A DNA stretch of 64,000 nucleotides from an uncultured Bacteroidales bacterium (GCA_902792435.1 CADAZN010000015.1:1-64000); one strand, 5' to 3'. Positions 1 through 8,570 are shown, counted from the first letter of the stretch. Made by a program: numbers and translations. Notes: a model not told the origin generated them from the sequence alone.

Positions 1-86
<86 letters not shown>

Positions 87-90
87 TAAG

Positions 91-125
91 GAGACTCAGG
101 AACCAGTTCCTGGGTCTCTTTTTTT
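91..125 (+). terminator. rRNA operon terminator
   Basis: Inverted repeat GAGACTCAGGAA / TTCCTGGGTCTC with a 4-nt loop, followed by a run of T. It lies five bases after the 5S rRNA and is a classic intrinsic terminator. Confidence 0.9.
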
Positions 126-135
126 GTATACAAAT

Positions 136-178
136 GAGAGGACTCGGGGAGAAATCCAATAGTCCTCTCTTTTTCTTT
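136..178 (+). terminator. second intrinsic terminator after 5S
   Basis: A second hairpin, GAGAGGACT / AGTCCTCTC with a 16-nt loop, followed by CTTTTTCTTT. Tandem terminators are common after rRNA operons. Confidence 0.7.
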
Positions 179-224
179 CTGAATGCGCTCCAGCTCAGTG
201 ATTTCGTAACTCAGTCAAAATAAG

Positions 225-256
225 ATTGCCTTTCTCACGTTTTATTATTATCTTTG
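225..256 (+). promoter_or_regulatory. Bacteroidetes-type promoter for the sensor kinase gene
   Basis: ATTG, 20 bp, TATCTTTG matches the -33/-7 pattern TTTG-N19-21-TAnnTTTG with one mismatch in the -33 box. A transcript would start near 262, which argues for translation from the ATG at 278 and not from the in-frame TTG at 254. Confidence 0.65.
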
Positions 257-277
257 CACTTTATTTCTGCACTTAAC

Positions 278-1474
278 ATGAACTTACGCAACATATACGA
301 CTCTCGACGCATCTGGAAAATGGTGCTGCTGGCAGTGTCGCTGATACTGGTCGCGGTTTTCATTTATTTCTCCAATACTCTTGTTAAGGACCTAGCAAAG
401 CAGGAACGAGAGCGCATGGAGATTTGGGCCGATGCCACGCGTGAGCTCACCACATCTACCGAGACCGATGTCGACTTCTTGTTCCGTATTATTCACGGCA
501 ACCGCAACATTCCTGTGTTGCTGGTTGACGAGGGCGACAATATAATTGAGCAACGCAACTTCAAGCTTCCCGAGCCTGCCGATACAGCCAAGATGATTGA
601 TGAGTACTCGGCAGTAAATAAGACTTTTCTTACTAAGAAACTTGACAAGCTACGCAATTCAACTAATAAAATCGAGATTAAAATTGATGATAGCACAAGC
701 CAGATGCTATACTATGAGGATAGCGACGTGCTACGACGACTGGCTTATTATCCCTACATACAGCTTGCCGTAATGCTGCTGTTTCTTGGAATAGCCTATT
801 TTGCGCTTATTAGCGTTAAAAAAGCCGAGCAAAACCGCGTGTGGGTTGGTCTCTCTAAGGAGACGGCACATCAGCTGGGCACGCCCATTTCATCGCTCAT
901 GGCTTGGACGCAAATGCTGGAATCGATGGGTGTCGACAAGGAAATCATTACCGACATGGACACCGATGTTCATCGCCTATCGGTAATCGCCGACCGTTTC
1001 TCTAAAATTGGCTCTATGCCCGACAAGGAGCTCACGTTCATTAATGAAGCTGTCGAGAGCAGCCTTGCTTACATGCGCACACGCATTCCCAAGCACGTCA
1101 CGCTCACAGTGCACACCGAGGATGACAAGAACTGTGGTGTGATGCTTTGTCAGCCACTATTTGAGTGGGTGATGGAGAATCTCACCAAGAATGCTGTAGA
1201 TGCCATGAGCGGCCAGGGACGCATCGACATTGTGGTAACTAGCGATGCCCAGCATGCACACCTCTATGTCAAAGACACGGGCAAGGGCATACCCCGCAAG
1301 AACTTCAAGAATGTGTTCAATCCTGGTTTTACTACCAAGAAACGTGGTTGGGGATTGGGGCTAACGCTCGTTAAGCGCATCATCGAGGAATATCACGGTG
1401 GCAAAATCTTTGTCAAAGAAAGCGAAGTGGGTAAGGGTACCACTTTCTCGATTGAAATTCCTAAAGTGAAGTAA
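278..1474 (+). CDS. membrane sensor histidine kinase
   Basis: A 398-residue HisKA/HATPase_c kinase. Two membrane segments (about 15-33 and 161-181) enclose a roughly 125-residue extracytoplasmic sensor region. The H-box is KETAHQLGTP with the phosphorylated histidine at about His198, the N-box is ENLTKNAVDAM, G1 is DTGKGIP and G2 is GWGLGL. No HAMP domain is visible. No response regulator gene lies beside it, so the partner is encoded elsewhere. The start at 278 is chosen because the -7 promoter box ends at 256; an in-frame TTG at 254 would fall inside the promoter. The ligand and target genes cannot be told from the sequence. Confidence 0.9.
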   Translation: MNLRNIYDSRRIWKMVLLAVSLILVAVFIYFSNTLVKDLAKQERERMEIWADATRELTTSTETDVDFLFRIIHGNRNIPVLLVDEGDNIIEQRNFKLPEPADTAKMIDEYSAVNKTFLTKKLDKLRNSTNKIEIKIDDSTSQMLYYEDSDVLRRLAYYPYIQLAVMLLFLGIAYFALISVKKAEQNRVWVGLSKETAHQLGTPISSLMAWTQMLESMGVDKEIITDMDTDVHRLSVIADRFSKIGSMPDKELTFINEAVESSLAYMRTRIPKHVTLTVHTEDDKNCGVMLCQPLFEWVMENLTKNAVDAMSGQGRIDIVVTSDAQHAHLYVKDTGKGIPRKNFKNVFNPGFTTKKRGWGLGLTLVKRIIEEYHGGKIFVKESEVGKGTTFSIEIPKVK

Positions 1475-1501
1475 ATCGTTATTCTATACTTTGAATTTAC
1501 T

Positions 1502-2320
1502 TTGGCTACATCGCAATACATAAAGATGCTTGGTACTGGTAGTGCAATGTGCACTCGATGCTACAACACTTGCTTCTTTCTCAAGTCGCAGGCGGGGCAA
1601 CTTATGGTGGATGCTGGAGGTGGAAACGGCATCTTTCGCCAACTATACCGTGCTGGCATTGATTACACGCAGATTCGCCACCTATTTGTCACTCATGTCC
1701 ACACCGATCACATAATGGGTGTTATTTGGCTCATACGCAAAATATCGCCTCTGCAATACAAGGGTAAGTACCAAGGCAACTTCACTATCTACTGTCACCG
1801 TGAGGTGAAGCAGGCTCTCGAGGCCATGTGCAACATCATGATTCCAGCAAAGATAATGTCTGCAGTGGGCAAGACCATAATATTGCGTGAGGTGAACGAT
1901 GGTGAGATTCTTGACATTGACGACATGCGCGTTACTTTCTTTGACATAGGCTCCGACAAGACATTGCAGTATGGATTCAGCGCTCTTATGCCCGATGGGC
2001 AGCGTGTCGTGTGCCTAGGAGATGAGCCTTATAAACCCACTAGTGAGCAGTATGTCAAGCACTGCGACTGGTTGTTGTGCGAGGCGTTCTGCATGTATCG
2101 TGACCGCGAGCAATTCCGTCCCTATGAAAAACATCACAGTACAGTTATCGATGCTGGAAAGCTCGCTCAAGAGCTGCAAGTGAAGAACTTACTCCTTTAT
2201 CACACCGAGGACACTCGTCTCATGGCACGCCGCGATAACTACACCGCCGAAGCTCGCACTGTATTCTCAGGAAACATACACGTCCCAACCGACCTTGAAA
2301 CCATCTATCTTGCCAAGTAA
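1502..2320 (+). CDS. metallo-beta-lactamase-fold hydrolase (RNase Z-like)
   Basis: A 272-residue protein with the metallo-beta-lactamase fold. The metal-binding motif is H65-V-H67-T-D69-H70, and the later pieces LGDEP and LLYHTED resemble the remaining ligands of the RNase Z/ElaC branch. RNase Z processes tRNA 3' ends, but many relatives with this fold act on other substrates, so the precise role is uncertain. The start is the TTG at 1502: the first beta strand (QYIKMLGTGS) begins before the first in-frame ATG at 1526, so the later start would cut the fold. It follows the kinase by 27 bp on the same strand and may be cotranscribed with it. Confidence 0.82.
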   Translation: MATSQYIKMLGTGSAMCTRCYNTCFFLKSQAGQLMVDAGGGNGIFRQLYRAGIDYTQIRHLFVTHVHTDHIMGVIWLIRKISPLQYKGKYQGNFTIYCHREVKQALEAMCNIMIPAKIMSAVGKTIILREVNDGEILDIDDMRVTFFDIGSDKTLQYGFSALMPDGQRVVCLGDEPYKPTSEQYVKHCDWLLCEAFCMYRDREQFRPYEKHHSTVIDAGKLAQELQVKNLLLYHTEDTRLMARRDNYTAEARTVFSGNIHVPTDLETIYLAK

Positions 2321-2372
2321 TAAACGGCCATATTCTGGGTCAAATAATTACTATCAAGAACAATCAATTTTT

Positions 2373-2404
2373 TTTGGTTTTTAGGTGGGCTTTGAGTAAC
2401 TTTG
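2373..2404 (+). promoter_or_regulatory. promoter of the tricorn-like protease gene
   Basis: TTTG at 2373-2376, a 20-bp spacer and TAACTTTG at 2397-2404 give a perfect Bacteroidetes promoter. It leaves an AT-rich leader of about 50 nt before the start codon at 2464. Confidence 0.8.
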
Positions 2405-2463
2405 CACAAATTGTAGACAATCCTCCTTAAAAAACGAAATATTAATAATAAATTCATATAATA

Positions 2464-5400
2464 ATGAGAAAAATCTTTTTTGCAGCTTTAACTGCCTTGA
2501 TTGCTACTGCAGCCATGGCCGAGACGCCATTGTGGTTGCGATATGCTAAAATCTCGCCCGATGGCAAGCAAATTGCATTCTGCTATAAGGGCGACATCTA
2601 CAAGGTGGCAGCCAGTGGTGGTCAGGCAATACAGCTCACCACCAAGTCGAGTTACGAGATGAATCCAGTGTGGAGCGCCGACGGCCGATACATTGCCTTT
2701 GCCAGCGACCGTAAGGGCAACTTCGACGTCTACGTCATGCCTTCGGAAGGTGGTGCGCCCACTCAGCTTACCACCAACTCAGCCAGCGAGCTGCCATGGG
2801 CGTTCAGTCCCGACGGCAAGTACATCTACTTCTCGGCAGCGATTCAAGACCCTGCCAGCAGTGCGCTCTTCCCAAGTTCACGCCTCACCGAGGTGTACAA
2901 GGTGCCTGTGGCCGGTGGCCGCACTACCCAGGTGCTGGGTACACCAGCCGAGGAGATTACATTTAACAAAAACGGTAAATTCTTTGTGTACCAAGACCAG
3001 AAGGGCATGGAAGATGCCTGGCGCAAGCATCACACCTCGAGTGTGACTCGCGATGTATGGCTCTACGACACCACCAATGGCAAGCATGTGAATCTTACCA
3101 ATCATGCTGGCGAGGATCGCAGCCCTGTGCTTAGTGCCGACGGCAGCACCGTTTACATCCTGAGCGAGCGCGATGGTGGGTCGTTCAACGTTTACTCCTT
3201 CCCCATCAATGAGCCTAAGAATATCAAGTCTTTGACTTCGTTCAAGAAAAATCCCGTGCGTTTCCTCTCCATTGCCGACAACGGCACGCTGTGCTACACC
3301 TACGACGGCGAGATTTACACACAAGCCCCCTCGGGCAAGCCCACCAAGGTAAAAGTCGCCCTCTTCCACGACGACTCAGATGACGTGTTGCGCACCTCAA
3401 TGACTCGAGGCGCGACCGCCGCAGTTGCCTCGCCCGACGGCAAGCAAGTGGCCTTCATAGCCCGTGGCGAAGTGTTTGTCACTTCGGTAGAGTATGCCAC
3501 CACCAAGCGCATCACTACCACTCCCGAGGCCGAGGCTGGACTGTCGTGGGGCAGTGACAACCGCACACTCTACTACGCCACCGAGCGCAGTGGAAACTGG
3601 CAGCTAGTAAAGGCCACCATTGAGCGCAAAGAAGACCCCAACTTCCCCAACGCCACCACCATTAAAGAAGAAATTCTGTTGCCATCGAGCACCGTTGAGC
3701 GTGCTGCCCCCGATGTTAGTCCCAATGGTAAGAAATTAGCCTTCATCGAGGATCGCAACCGCCTCATGGTCATGGATATAGAAAGCGGCAAGGTGCATCA
3801 AGTGACTGATGGCTCCACATGGTATGAGACCAACGGCGGCTTTGACTACTCATGGTCGCCCGACAGCAAGTGGTTCACCCTCACCTACATCGCCAACCAA
3901 CGCGACCCCTACACCGACGTTGGTATTGTGAGTGCCGACGGAGGCAAAATCACCAACATCACAGGTAGTGGCTACTTCAGCGAGTCGCCCAAGTGGGTGA
4001 TGGAAGGCAATGCAATCCTCTTCACCAGCAACCGCTATGGCATGAGAGCCCACGGTTCGTGGGGTTCGCAGGACGACGTGCTGTTGGCATTTGTCAACCA
4101 GGACGCCTATGACAAGTATCGCATGAGCAAGGAGGACTACGAGCTCGTGAAGGAAGCCGAGAAGGAAGCCAAGAAAGAGGCCGATAAGAAAAAGGCCGAA
4201 GAGGAAAAAAATAATAAAAAGAAAGATGACAAGGCTGCAGGTGAGAAGAAAGACGAGGTGAAGGACATCGTAGTTGAGCTCGACGGCATCGAGGACCGTG
4301 TGGTGCGCCTCACCCCCAACTCAAGCAGCATAGCTAGCGCCATGGTTACCAACAACGGTGACAACCTGTATTACTTGTCGAAGTTTGAGAGCGGCTATGA
4401 CCTGTGGAAGCTTGACATGCGCAAGCACTCCACCAAGCTCGTGAACAAGATGAACTCTGGCTGGGCCAACATACAAATGGGCAAGGACGGCAAGGAAATG
4501 TTTGTACTAGGATCGGCAATGAACAAGCTGACAGTGGCTAGCGACAAGATCACTCCCATCACTTACAAAGCCGAGGTTAAGATGGACCTCGCTGCCGAGC
4601 GAGAGTACATGTACAACCACGTGCAACATCAGGTCAACAAGCGATTCTTCCGCACCGACCTCAATGGCTGCAAGTGGGACATGATGTGTGACACTTATCG
4701 CAAGTTCCTGCCACACATCAACAACAACTATGACTATGCTAACTTGCTGAGTGAGCTGCTAGGAGAGCTCAACGTGTCGCACTCAGGTGGTCGCTACTAT
4801 CCTAGCAATAGCAGTGAGGCAACAGCCAATATGGGATTGCTCTTTGACTGGACCTACACCGGTAAGGGACTCAAGATAGATGAGGTGGTAGAGAAAGGTC
4901 CGTTTGCCCGCTCTACTAGCAAGGTGCGTCCAGGCATGATTGTAGAGAAAATCAACGGCATTGAAATCGATGATGAGAACGACTACACTCAGCTGCTCAA
5001 CGGCTTGGCAGGCAAGAAGACCCTGGTGACCCTGCGCGACAAGGGAGGTAACACATTTGAAGAAGTAATCCTTCCCATCACCAACGGAGCTATGAACAAC
5101 CTGCTCTACAAGCGCTGGGTAAAGCGTAATGCACACCTGGTCGACAGCCTGTCGGGAGGACGCCTGGGTTATGTTCACATCCAGTCGATGAACGACGAGA
5201 GCTACCGCGAGGTCTACAGCCAGGTAATGGGTAAGTACTACAAGAAGGATGGCATCGTCATCGACATTCGCTTCAACGGTGGTGGCCGCCTGCACGAGGA
5301 CATCGAGGTGCTCTTCAGCGGCAAGAAATACTTCACACAGGTGATTCGTGGCCGCGAGGCATGCGACATGCCCAGCCGCCGCTGGAACAAACCCAGCATC

Positions 5401-5712
5401 ATGGTGCAGTGTGAGGCATGCTACAGCAACGCTCACGGCACCCCCTGGGTGTATAAGCACACCGGCATAGGCAAGCTAGTGGGTGCACCAGTGCCAGGCA
5501 CCATGAGCAGTGTGTCGTGGGAGACACTTCAAGACTCATCGCTCATATATGGAATGCCCATCATAGGCTATCGCCTGCCCGACGGCTCCTATCTTGAGAA
5601 CACCCAGCTTGAGCCCGACATCAAGGTTCTTAACGATCCTGCCGAGGTGGTTAATGGAGTTGACACCCAGCTCATCACCGCTACCAAGGAACTCATGAAA
5701 CAAATAAAGTAA
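2464..5712 (+). CDS. secreted tricorn-like S41 peptidase
   Basis: A 1082-residue exported protease related to archaeal tricorn, which trims peptides made by larger proteases. A Sec signal peptide (residues 1-19, ending AAMA) is followed by beta-propeller repeats of the WD40/TolB type (about 20-550; many SPDGK, SADG and SWSPDSK turns), a lysine/glutamate-rich insert (about 560-610), a helical C1-like part, a PDZ domain (about 790-870) and the S41 core. Candidate catalytic residues by analogy with tricorn are Ser772-His773 (NVSHSGG), the FNGGG loop, and Ser988 in ACYSNAHG. The position after the nucleophile is Asn, whereas I recall Asp in archaeal tricorn. A single-gene unit with its own promoter; probably periplasmic. 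Confidence 0.9.
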   Translation: MRKIFFAALTALIATAAMAETPLWLRYAKISPDGKQIAFCYKGDIYKVAASGGQAIQLTTKSSYEMNPVWSADGRYIAFASDRKGNFDVYVMPSEGGAPTQLTTNSASELPWAFSPDGKYIYFSAAIQDPASSALFPSSRLTEVYKVPVAGGRTTQVLGTPAEEITFNKNGKFFVYQDQKGMEDAWRKHHTSSVTRDVWLYDTTNGKHVNLTNHAGEDRSPVLSADGSTVYILSERDGGSFNVYSFPINEPKNIKSLTSFKKNPVRFLSIADNGTLCYTYDGEIYTQAPSGKPTKVKVALFHDDSDDVLRTSMTRGATAAVASPDGKQVAFIARGEVFVTSVEYATTKRITTTPEAEAGLSWGSDNRTLYYATERSGNWQLVKATIERKEDPNFPNATTIKEEILLPSSTVERAAPDVSPNGKKLAFIEDRNRLMVMDIESGKVHQVTDGSTWYETNGGFDYSWSPDSKWFTLTYIANQRDPYTDVGIVSADGGKITNITGSGYFSESPKWVMEGNAILFTSNRYGMRAHGSWGSQDDVLLAFVNQDAYDKYRMSKEDYELVKEAEKEAKKEADKKKAEEEKNNKKKDDKAAGEKKDEVKDIVVELDGIEDRVVRLTPNSSSIASAMVTNNGDNLYYLSKFESGYDLWKLDMRKHSTKLVNKMNSGWANIQMGKDGKEMFVLGSAMNKLTVASDKITPITYKAEVKMDLAAEREYMYNHVQHQVNKRFFRTDLNGCKWDMMCDTYRKFLPHINNNYDYANLLSELLGELNVSHSGGRYYPSNSSEATANMGLLFDWTYTGKGLKIDEVVEKGPFARSTSKVRPGMIVEKINGIEIDDENDYTQLLNGLAGKKTLVTLRDKGGNTFEEVILPITNGAMNNLLYKRWVKRNAHLVDSLSGGRLGYVHIQSMNDESYREVYSQVMGKYYKKDGIVIDIRFNGGGRLHEDIEVLFSGKKYFTQVIRGREACDMPSRRWNKPSIMVQCEACYSNAHGTPWVYKHTGIGKLVGAPVPGTMSSVSWETLQDSSLIYGMPIIGYRLPDGSYLENTQLEPDIKVLNDPAEVVNGVDTQLITATKELMKQIK

Positions 5713-5756
5713 TATCAACGAGGAGTGGTGGTTTCGGAATTCCAAAACCACCCTCA

Positions 5757-5862
5757 CTTGCCACTTGATACTTATTACTTGATATTTGTTACTTGTTACT
5801 TATTACTTATTACTTATTACTTACTACTTACTACTTACTACTTACTACTTAATACTTAACCA
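5757..5862 (+). repeat. 7-bp-period tandem array (TTACTTA type)
   Basis: About 15 degenerate heptamers (TTACTTA, CTACTTA, TTACTTG) run almost without interruption from after the protease stop to three bases before the next start codon. Period 7 holds over about 100 bp. Confidence 0.9.
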
Positions 5863-5864
5863 TC

Positions 5865-6191
5865 ATGTTACTTTTAAAGAGTTTTTTTGACCCAACAGGG
5901 ACTTTCTTCTGGATTTGTGGTATCGTTGCTTCATTAGGTTTAGTTCTAGGATATGTGCCTCAAGCTATCCAAACCATCAGAACTCGTAAAACCGATGACA
6001 TTGCTTTGCCCACATTCCTTATGATTGGTATTGGAGGCATCGCATTCATGTTACAAGGTGGCATGCTCGGCATCTTTGGTGAGGGATTCGCCATCTTCTG
6101 GACCAATCTCATTACCACGATATGTAGCGTTATCATCTTCGGAATCAAGATGTATAACGACTATTTCAAGAAAGACAAGGACAAGAAATAA
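5865..6191 (+). CDS. SemiSWEET-type sugar transporter
   Basis: A 108-residue integral membrane protein with three predicted helices (about 15-34, 50-70, 74-95) and the PQ-loop signature GYVPQAIQTIRTRKTDD of the MtN3/SWEET family. Bacterial SemiSWEETs are half-size proteins that dimerise to form a bidirectional sugar uniporter in the inner membrane. Length and topology fit the family. The start is the ATG directly after a heptamer array, so its ribosome binding and promoter lie in repeat DNA. A lysine-rich tail follows the last helix. A terminator 30 bp downstream ends the unit. The substrate is unknown; the family assignment is fairly firm. Confidence 0.87.
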   Translation: MLLLKSFFDPTGTFFWICGIVASLGLVLGYVPQAIQTIRTRKTDDIALPTFLMIGIGGIAFMLQGGMLGIFGEGFAIFWTNLITTICSVIIFGIKMYNDYFKKDKDKK

Positions 6192-6221
6192 AACTTACCG
6201 ACTTTGTTTTCGGCATCACTT

Positions 6222-6260
6222 CAGTACCTCTTGAGATGTGAGGAGGTACTGGAGTTTTTT
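6222..6260 (+). terminator. terminator after the SemiSWEET gene
   Basis: Perfect 9-bp inverted repeat CAGTACCTC / GAGGTACTG, then GAG and six T. Confidence 0.88.
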
Positions 6261-6295
6261 GCGCGAAAAAAGGCATATAGTATTAAAAAAAGTGT

Positions 6296-6303
6296 TACCT
6301 TTG
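6296..6303 (+). promoter_or_regulatory. -7 box upstream of tRNA-Pro
   Basis: TACCTTTG matches TAnnTTTG and ends 20 bp before the tRNA. No good -33 box is visible at the usual distance. Confidence 0.55.
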
Positions 6304-6323
6304 CAGCCGCAAAGTGATAAGCA

Positions 6324-6397
6324 CGGGGTGTAGCACAGTTGGCTAGCGCGCCACGTTCGGGACGTGGAGGTCGGAAGTTCGAGTCTTCTCACCCCGA
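6324..6397 (+). tRNA. tRNA-Pro (anticodon CGG)
   Basis: The sequence folds as a complete 74-nt cloverleaf. The acceptor stem is CGGGGTG/CACCCCG with discriminator A, the D arm is GCAC/GCGC, and the anticodon stem CCACG/CGTGG has loop TTCGGGA, giving anticodon CGG (proline). The T arm is GGAAG TTCGAGT CTTCT. No CCA is encoded after position 6397 (the genome continues CTA), so CCA is added by the tRNA nucleotidyltransferase. Confidence 0.96.
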
Positions 6398-6513
6398 CTA
6401 TCGGCAATGAGCGGCAAGCGTGAAATTTAGCGCCTTCCGCTCATTTTGTGAAGTGTAGAGCAGTGTCGAAATAGGGATTTTTGCCTAAAAAAAGTAAAAA
6501 AGGTGGCAAAATC

Positions 6514-6545
6514 GTTGATTATTAACGAGAATGTTCTTAACTTTG
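6514..6545 (+). promoter_or_regulatory. promoter of the yceD-rpmF unit
   Basis: GTTG, a 20-bp spacer and TAACTTTG. One mismatch in the -33 box. The predicted transcript start is near 6551. Confidence 0.7.
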
Positions 6546-6567
6546 CGCCGATTTTAACGAGAAATAG

Positions 6568-7149
6568 TTGGAAAAAGTGGCTGAAATGAAGTTATCCATT
6601 TCGTCTTTACCGTTTGGCAAACAGGAATTTAACTACCATGTCGACGGTGAGTTTTTCAACGAAATCGAAGCCTCCGAAGTTCGCTCCGGAAGTGTTGATG
6701 TCGCCCTAACCGTGACTCACACTCAGGAGGGAATCTACGAGCTCGACTTCGTGTGCAATGGCGTTATATCAATTCCATGTGACCGTTGCCTCGACGATAT
6801 GGACCATCAAGTTGACGACACCTACCACTTGACCGTTAAAATGGGCGACGCTCTCGACGACAGCCAAGATGGCGTCCTTGTGATACCGTCGTCATGGAGG
6901 ACACTCGACCTCGCGCCTATTGTTCGCGATACTGTGCTGCTCACTATTCCTATGATGCATGTTCACGCCCCAGGTGAGTGCAACGAGGAGATGCTTGGCC
7001 GGCTTGAGGAGCATGCTGCTAGCGGTTACAATAGCGACGAGGACTTCGAGACGCCACCAAGCGACAATATGGAAAATGCTGAAGGCGATATCGACCCACG
7101 ATGGGAAGCCCTAAAGCAGTTAGTAGATAATAAAAACAATAAAAAATAA
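6568..7149 (+). CDS. yceD: DUF177/YceD-family protein
   Basis: A 193-residue protein of the DUF177 (YceD, Rho-independent-ribosome-assembly-linked) family, known in E. coli and plants for a link to 23S rRNA accumulation. The family motif is CDRCLD at about residues 71-76, here as IPCDRCLDDMD. It stands directly before rpmF (8 bp), the classic arrangement. The start is either the TTG at 6568 or the ATG at 6586; the TTG gives an N-terminus of the length I recall for Bacteroides homologues, and both lie after the predicted transcript start. Probably cotranscribed with rpmF and perhaps fabH. Confidence 0.88.
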   Translation: MEKVAEMKLSISSLPFGKQEFNYHVDGEFFNEIEASEVRSGSVDVALTVTHTQEGIYELDFVCNGVISIPCDRCLDDMDHQVDDTYHLTVKMGDALDDSQDGVLVIPSSWRTLDLAPIVRDTVLLTIPMMHVHAPGECNEEMLGRLEEHAASGYNSDEDFETPPSDNMENAEGDIDPRWEALKQLVDNKNNKK

Positions 7150-7157
7150 ATTTAAAA

Positions 7158-7343
7158 ATGGCACATCCTAAACGTAGACAATCAAAGACTCGCACAGCCA
7201 AGAGAAGAACTCACGACAAGGCTGTTGCTCCAACTATCGCTCGCTGCAGCAACTGCGGCGCATGGCATGTTTATCACACTGTTTGCCCCGAGTGTGGATA
7301 CTATCGTGGCAAGAAGGTGTTTGACGATGAGGCTGCCGTATAA
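7158..7343 (+). CDS. rpmF: 50S ribosomal protein L32
   Basis: A 61-residue protein starting MAHPKRRQSKTR, the diagnostic L32 N-terminus, followed by a zinc ribbon CSNC...CPEC that holds one Zn ion. Because it keeps all four cysteines it is the zinc-binding form. It lies 8 bp after yceD and before fabH; in many bacteria plsX sits between rpmF and fabH, but here it is absent. Confidence 0.98.
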   Translation: MAHPKRRQSKTRTAKRRTHDKAVAPTIARCSNCGAWHVYHTVCPECGYYRGKKVFDDEAAV

Positions 7344-7380
7344 CACCTTTTAAGTCTCATTATCGTTTAAATGACTACTC

Positions 7381-7448
7381 AATCCTAAATATCAGCTTCC
7401 TGTTATTTCCACCGAAACAACAGCGCATCGAGGCACATATTTAGGATT
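7381..7448 (+). promoter_or_regulatory. structured leader candidate between rpmF and fabH
   Basis: A perfect 12-bp inverted repeat, AATCCTAAATAT (7381-7392) and ATATTTAGGATT (7437-7448), encloses 44 nt that can form an inner stem CTGTT/AACAG (7400-7404 with 7419-7423). It is not followed by a T run, so it is not a plain terminator. It could be a cis-regulatory RNA structure or a DNA operator for fabH. No known riboswitch is recognised. Confidence 0.45.
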
Positions 7449-7499
7449 GATTTTCATGCCTAATAACAAGAACCATAGATTAAAGAAATATAACGCTTT

Positions 7500-8495
7500 A
7501 TGCTTAACGCAAAGATAACAGGCATAGCATCGTATGTTCCCGACGACGTGCTCGACAACGAAGAGCTTTCTCGCATTGTCGACACTAGCGACGAGTGGAT
7601 TACCACCCGTGTGGGAATCAAGGAAAGACGTGTCCTCAAGAACGGAAAGGGCTCTTCTTTCCTGGGCACACAGGCAGTACAAAAGCTGCTTGCCGAGACT
7701 GGCACCAACCCCGACGATGTGGACCTTCTCATTTGTGTAACTTCTAACCCCGACTACCGTTTCCCATCAACTGCTTCGGTTATTATGCATAATTGTGGGC
7801 TGGATGGTGCAAACAAGAAATGCTACGGCTTCGACATTCAGGCTGCATGTGCTGGATTTGTAGTGGGCACCTACACTGCTAACGCCTACATCAAATCGGG
7901 TCTTTACAAAAAGGTTATTTTAGTGATCGCCGAGAAGATGACAAGTATGACCGACTATCAAGATCGCGCCACATGTCCGCTATTTGGCGATGCGGGAGCT
8001 GCTGTGCTCATTGAACCTACCGAGAACACCGAGGAAGGCATCATCGATGGCATCTACCATATCGACGGCAGCGGTCTGGAGCACCTGGTTTACAAGGCTG
8101 GTGGCTCGGCTAAACCCGCGTCGATTGAGACCGTTCAGGCTCGCGAGCACTTTGTGTATCAAGAGGGCCGTGCGGTTTACCGTCACGCTGTTGTCGACAT
8201 GCTTACTTCCACACGCGATGTGATGAAGCGCAACAACCTCACCAACGAGAATATCGATTGGTTTGTGCCTCATCAGGCCAACCTGCGCATCATCGAGGCT
8301 GTAGGCGACCGTCTGGGAATTGCCGAGGAGAAGATCTTGGTCAACATCCAGCATCGTGGCAACACGAGCGCTGCTTCTATCCCCTTGTGCCTTGATGAGA
8401 ACAAGCACCTTCTCAAGAAGGGCGACAAGATTGTTCTCACCGCTTTTGGTGCAGGCTTTACTTGGGGTGCAGCTTATATTGTCTGGGCCATCTAA
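7500..8495 (+). CDS. fabH: beta-ketoacyl-ACP synthase III
   Basis: A 331-residue KAS III, which condenses acetyl-CoA (or a branched primer) with malonyl-ACP to start type II fatty acid synthesis. The catalytic triad is visible: Cys117 in AACAGF, His258 in PHQANLR and Asn288 in GNTSAAS. The substrate-binding DTSDEWI..R.GI region is at residues 29-41. Length is normal. The gene follows rpmF by 156 bp with an inverted repeat in the gap and ends in a strong terminator. Confidence 0.97.
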   Translation: MLNAKITGIASYVPDDVLDNEELSRIVDTSDEWITTRVGIKERRVLKNGKGSSFLGTQAVQKLLAETGTNPDDVDLLICVTSNPDYRFPSTASVIMHNCGLDGANKKCYGFDIQAACAGFVVGTYTANAYIKSGLYKKVILVIAEKMTSMTDYQDRATCPLFGDAGAAVLIEPTENTEEGIIDGIYHIDGSGLEHLVYKAGGSAKPASIETVQAREHFVYQEGRAVYRHAVVDMLTSTRDVMKRNNLTNENIDWFVPHQANLRIIEAVGDRLGIAEEKILVNIQHRGNTSAASIPLCLDENKHLLKKGDKIVLTAFGAGFTWGAAYIVWAI

Positions 8496-8512
8496 AGCTT
8501 TGCCTAATCATA

Positions 8513-8565
8513 AATGCGTCTAACCACTAAAGGCATTATTATGCCTAGTGGTGGCGCATTTTTTA
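8513..8565 (+). terminator. terminator after fabH
   Basis: Long imperfect hairpin: AATGCG..AACCACTA..GGCAT pairs with ATGCC-TAGTGGT..CGCATT, then a T run. The stem exceeds 15 bp with small bulges. Confidence 0.9.
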
Positions 8566-8570
8566 ATGCA

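Noticed and set aside
4783-5460. 225-residue open frame antisense to the tricorn-like protease
   Set aside because: Antisense shadow of a strongly conserved gene; composition mirrors the codon bias of the real frame.
5757-5862. CRISPR or VNTR with fixed unit
   Set aside because: Units are only 7 bp without spacers and vary in sequence; only the period is constant.
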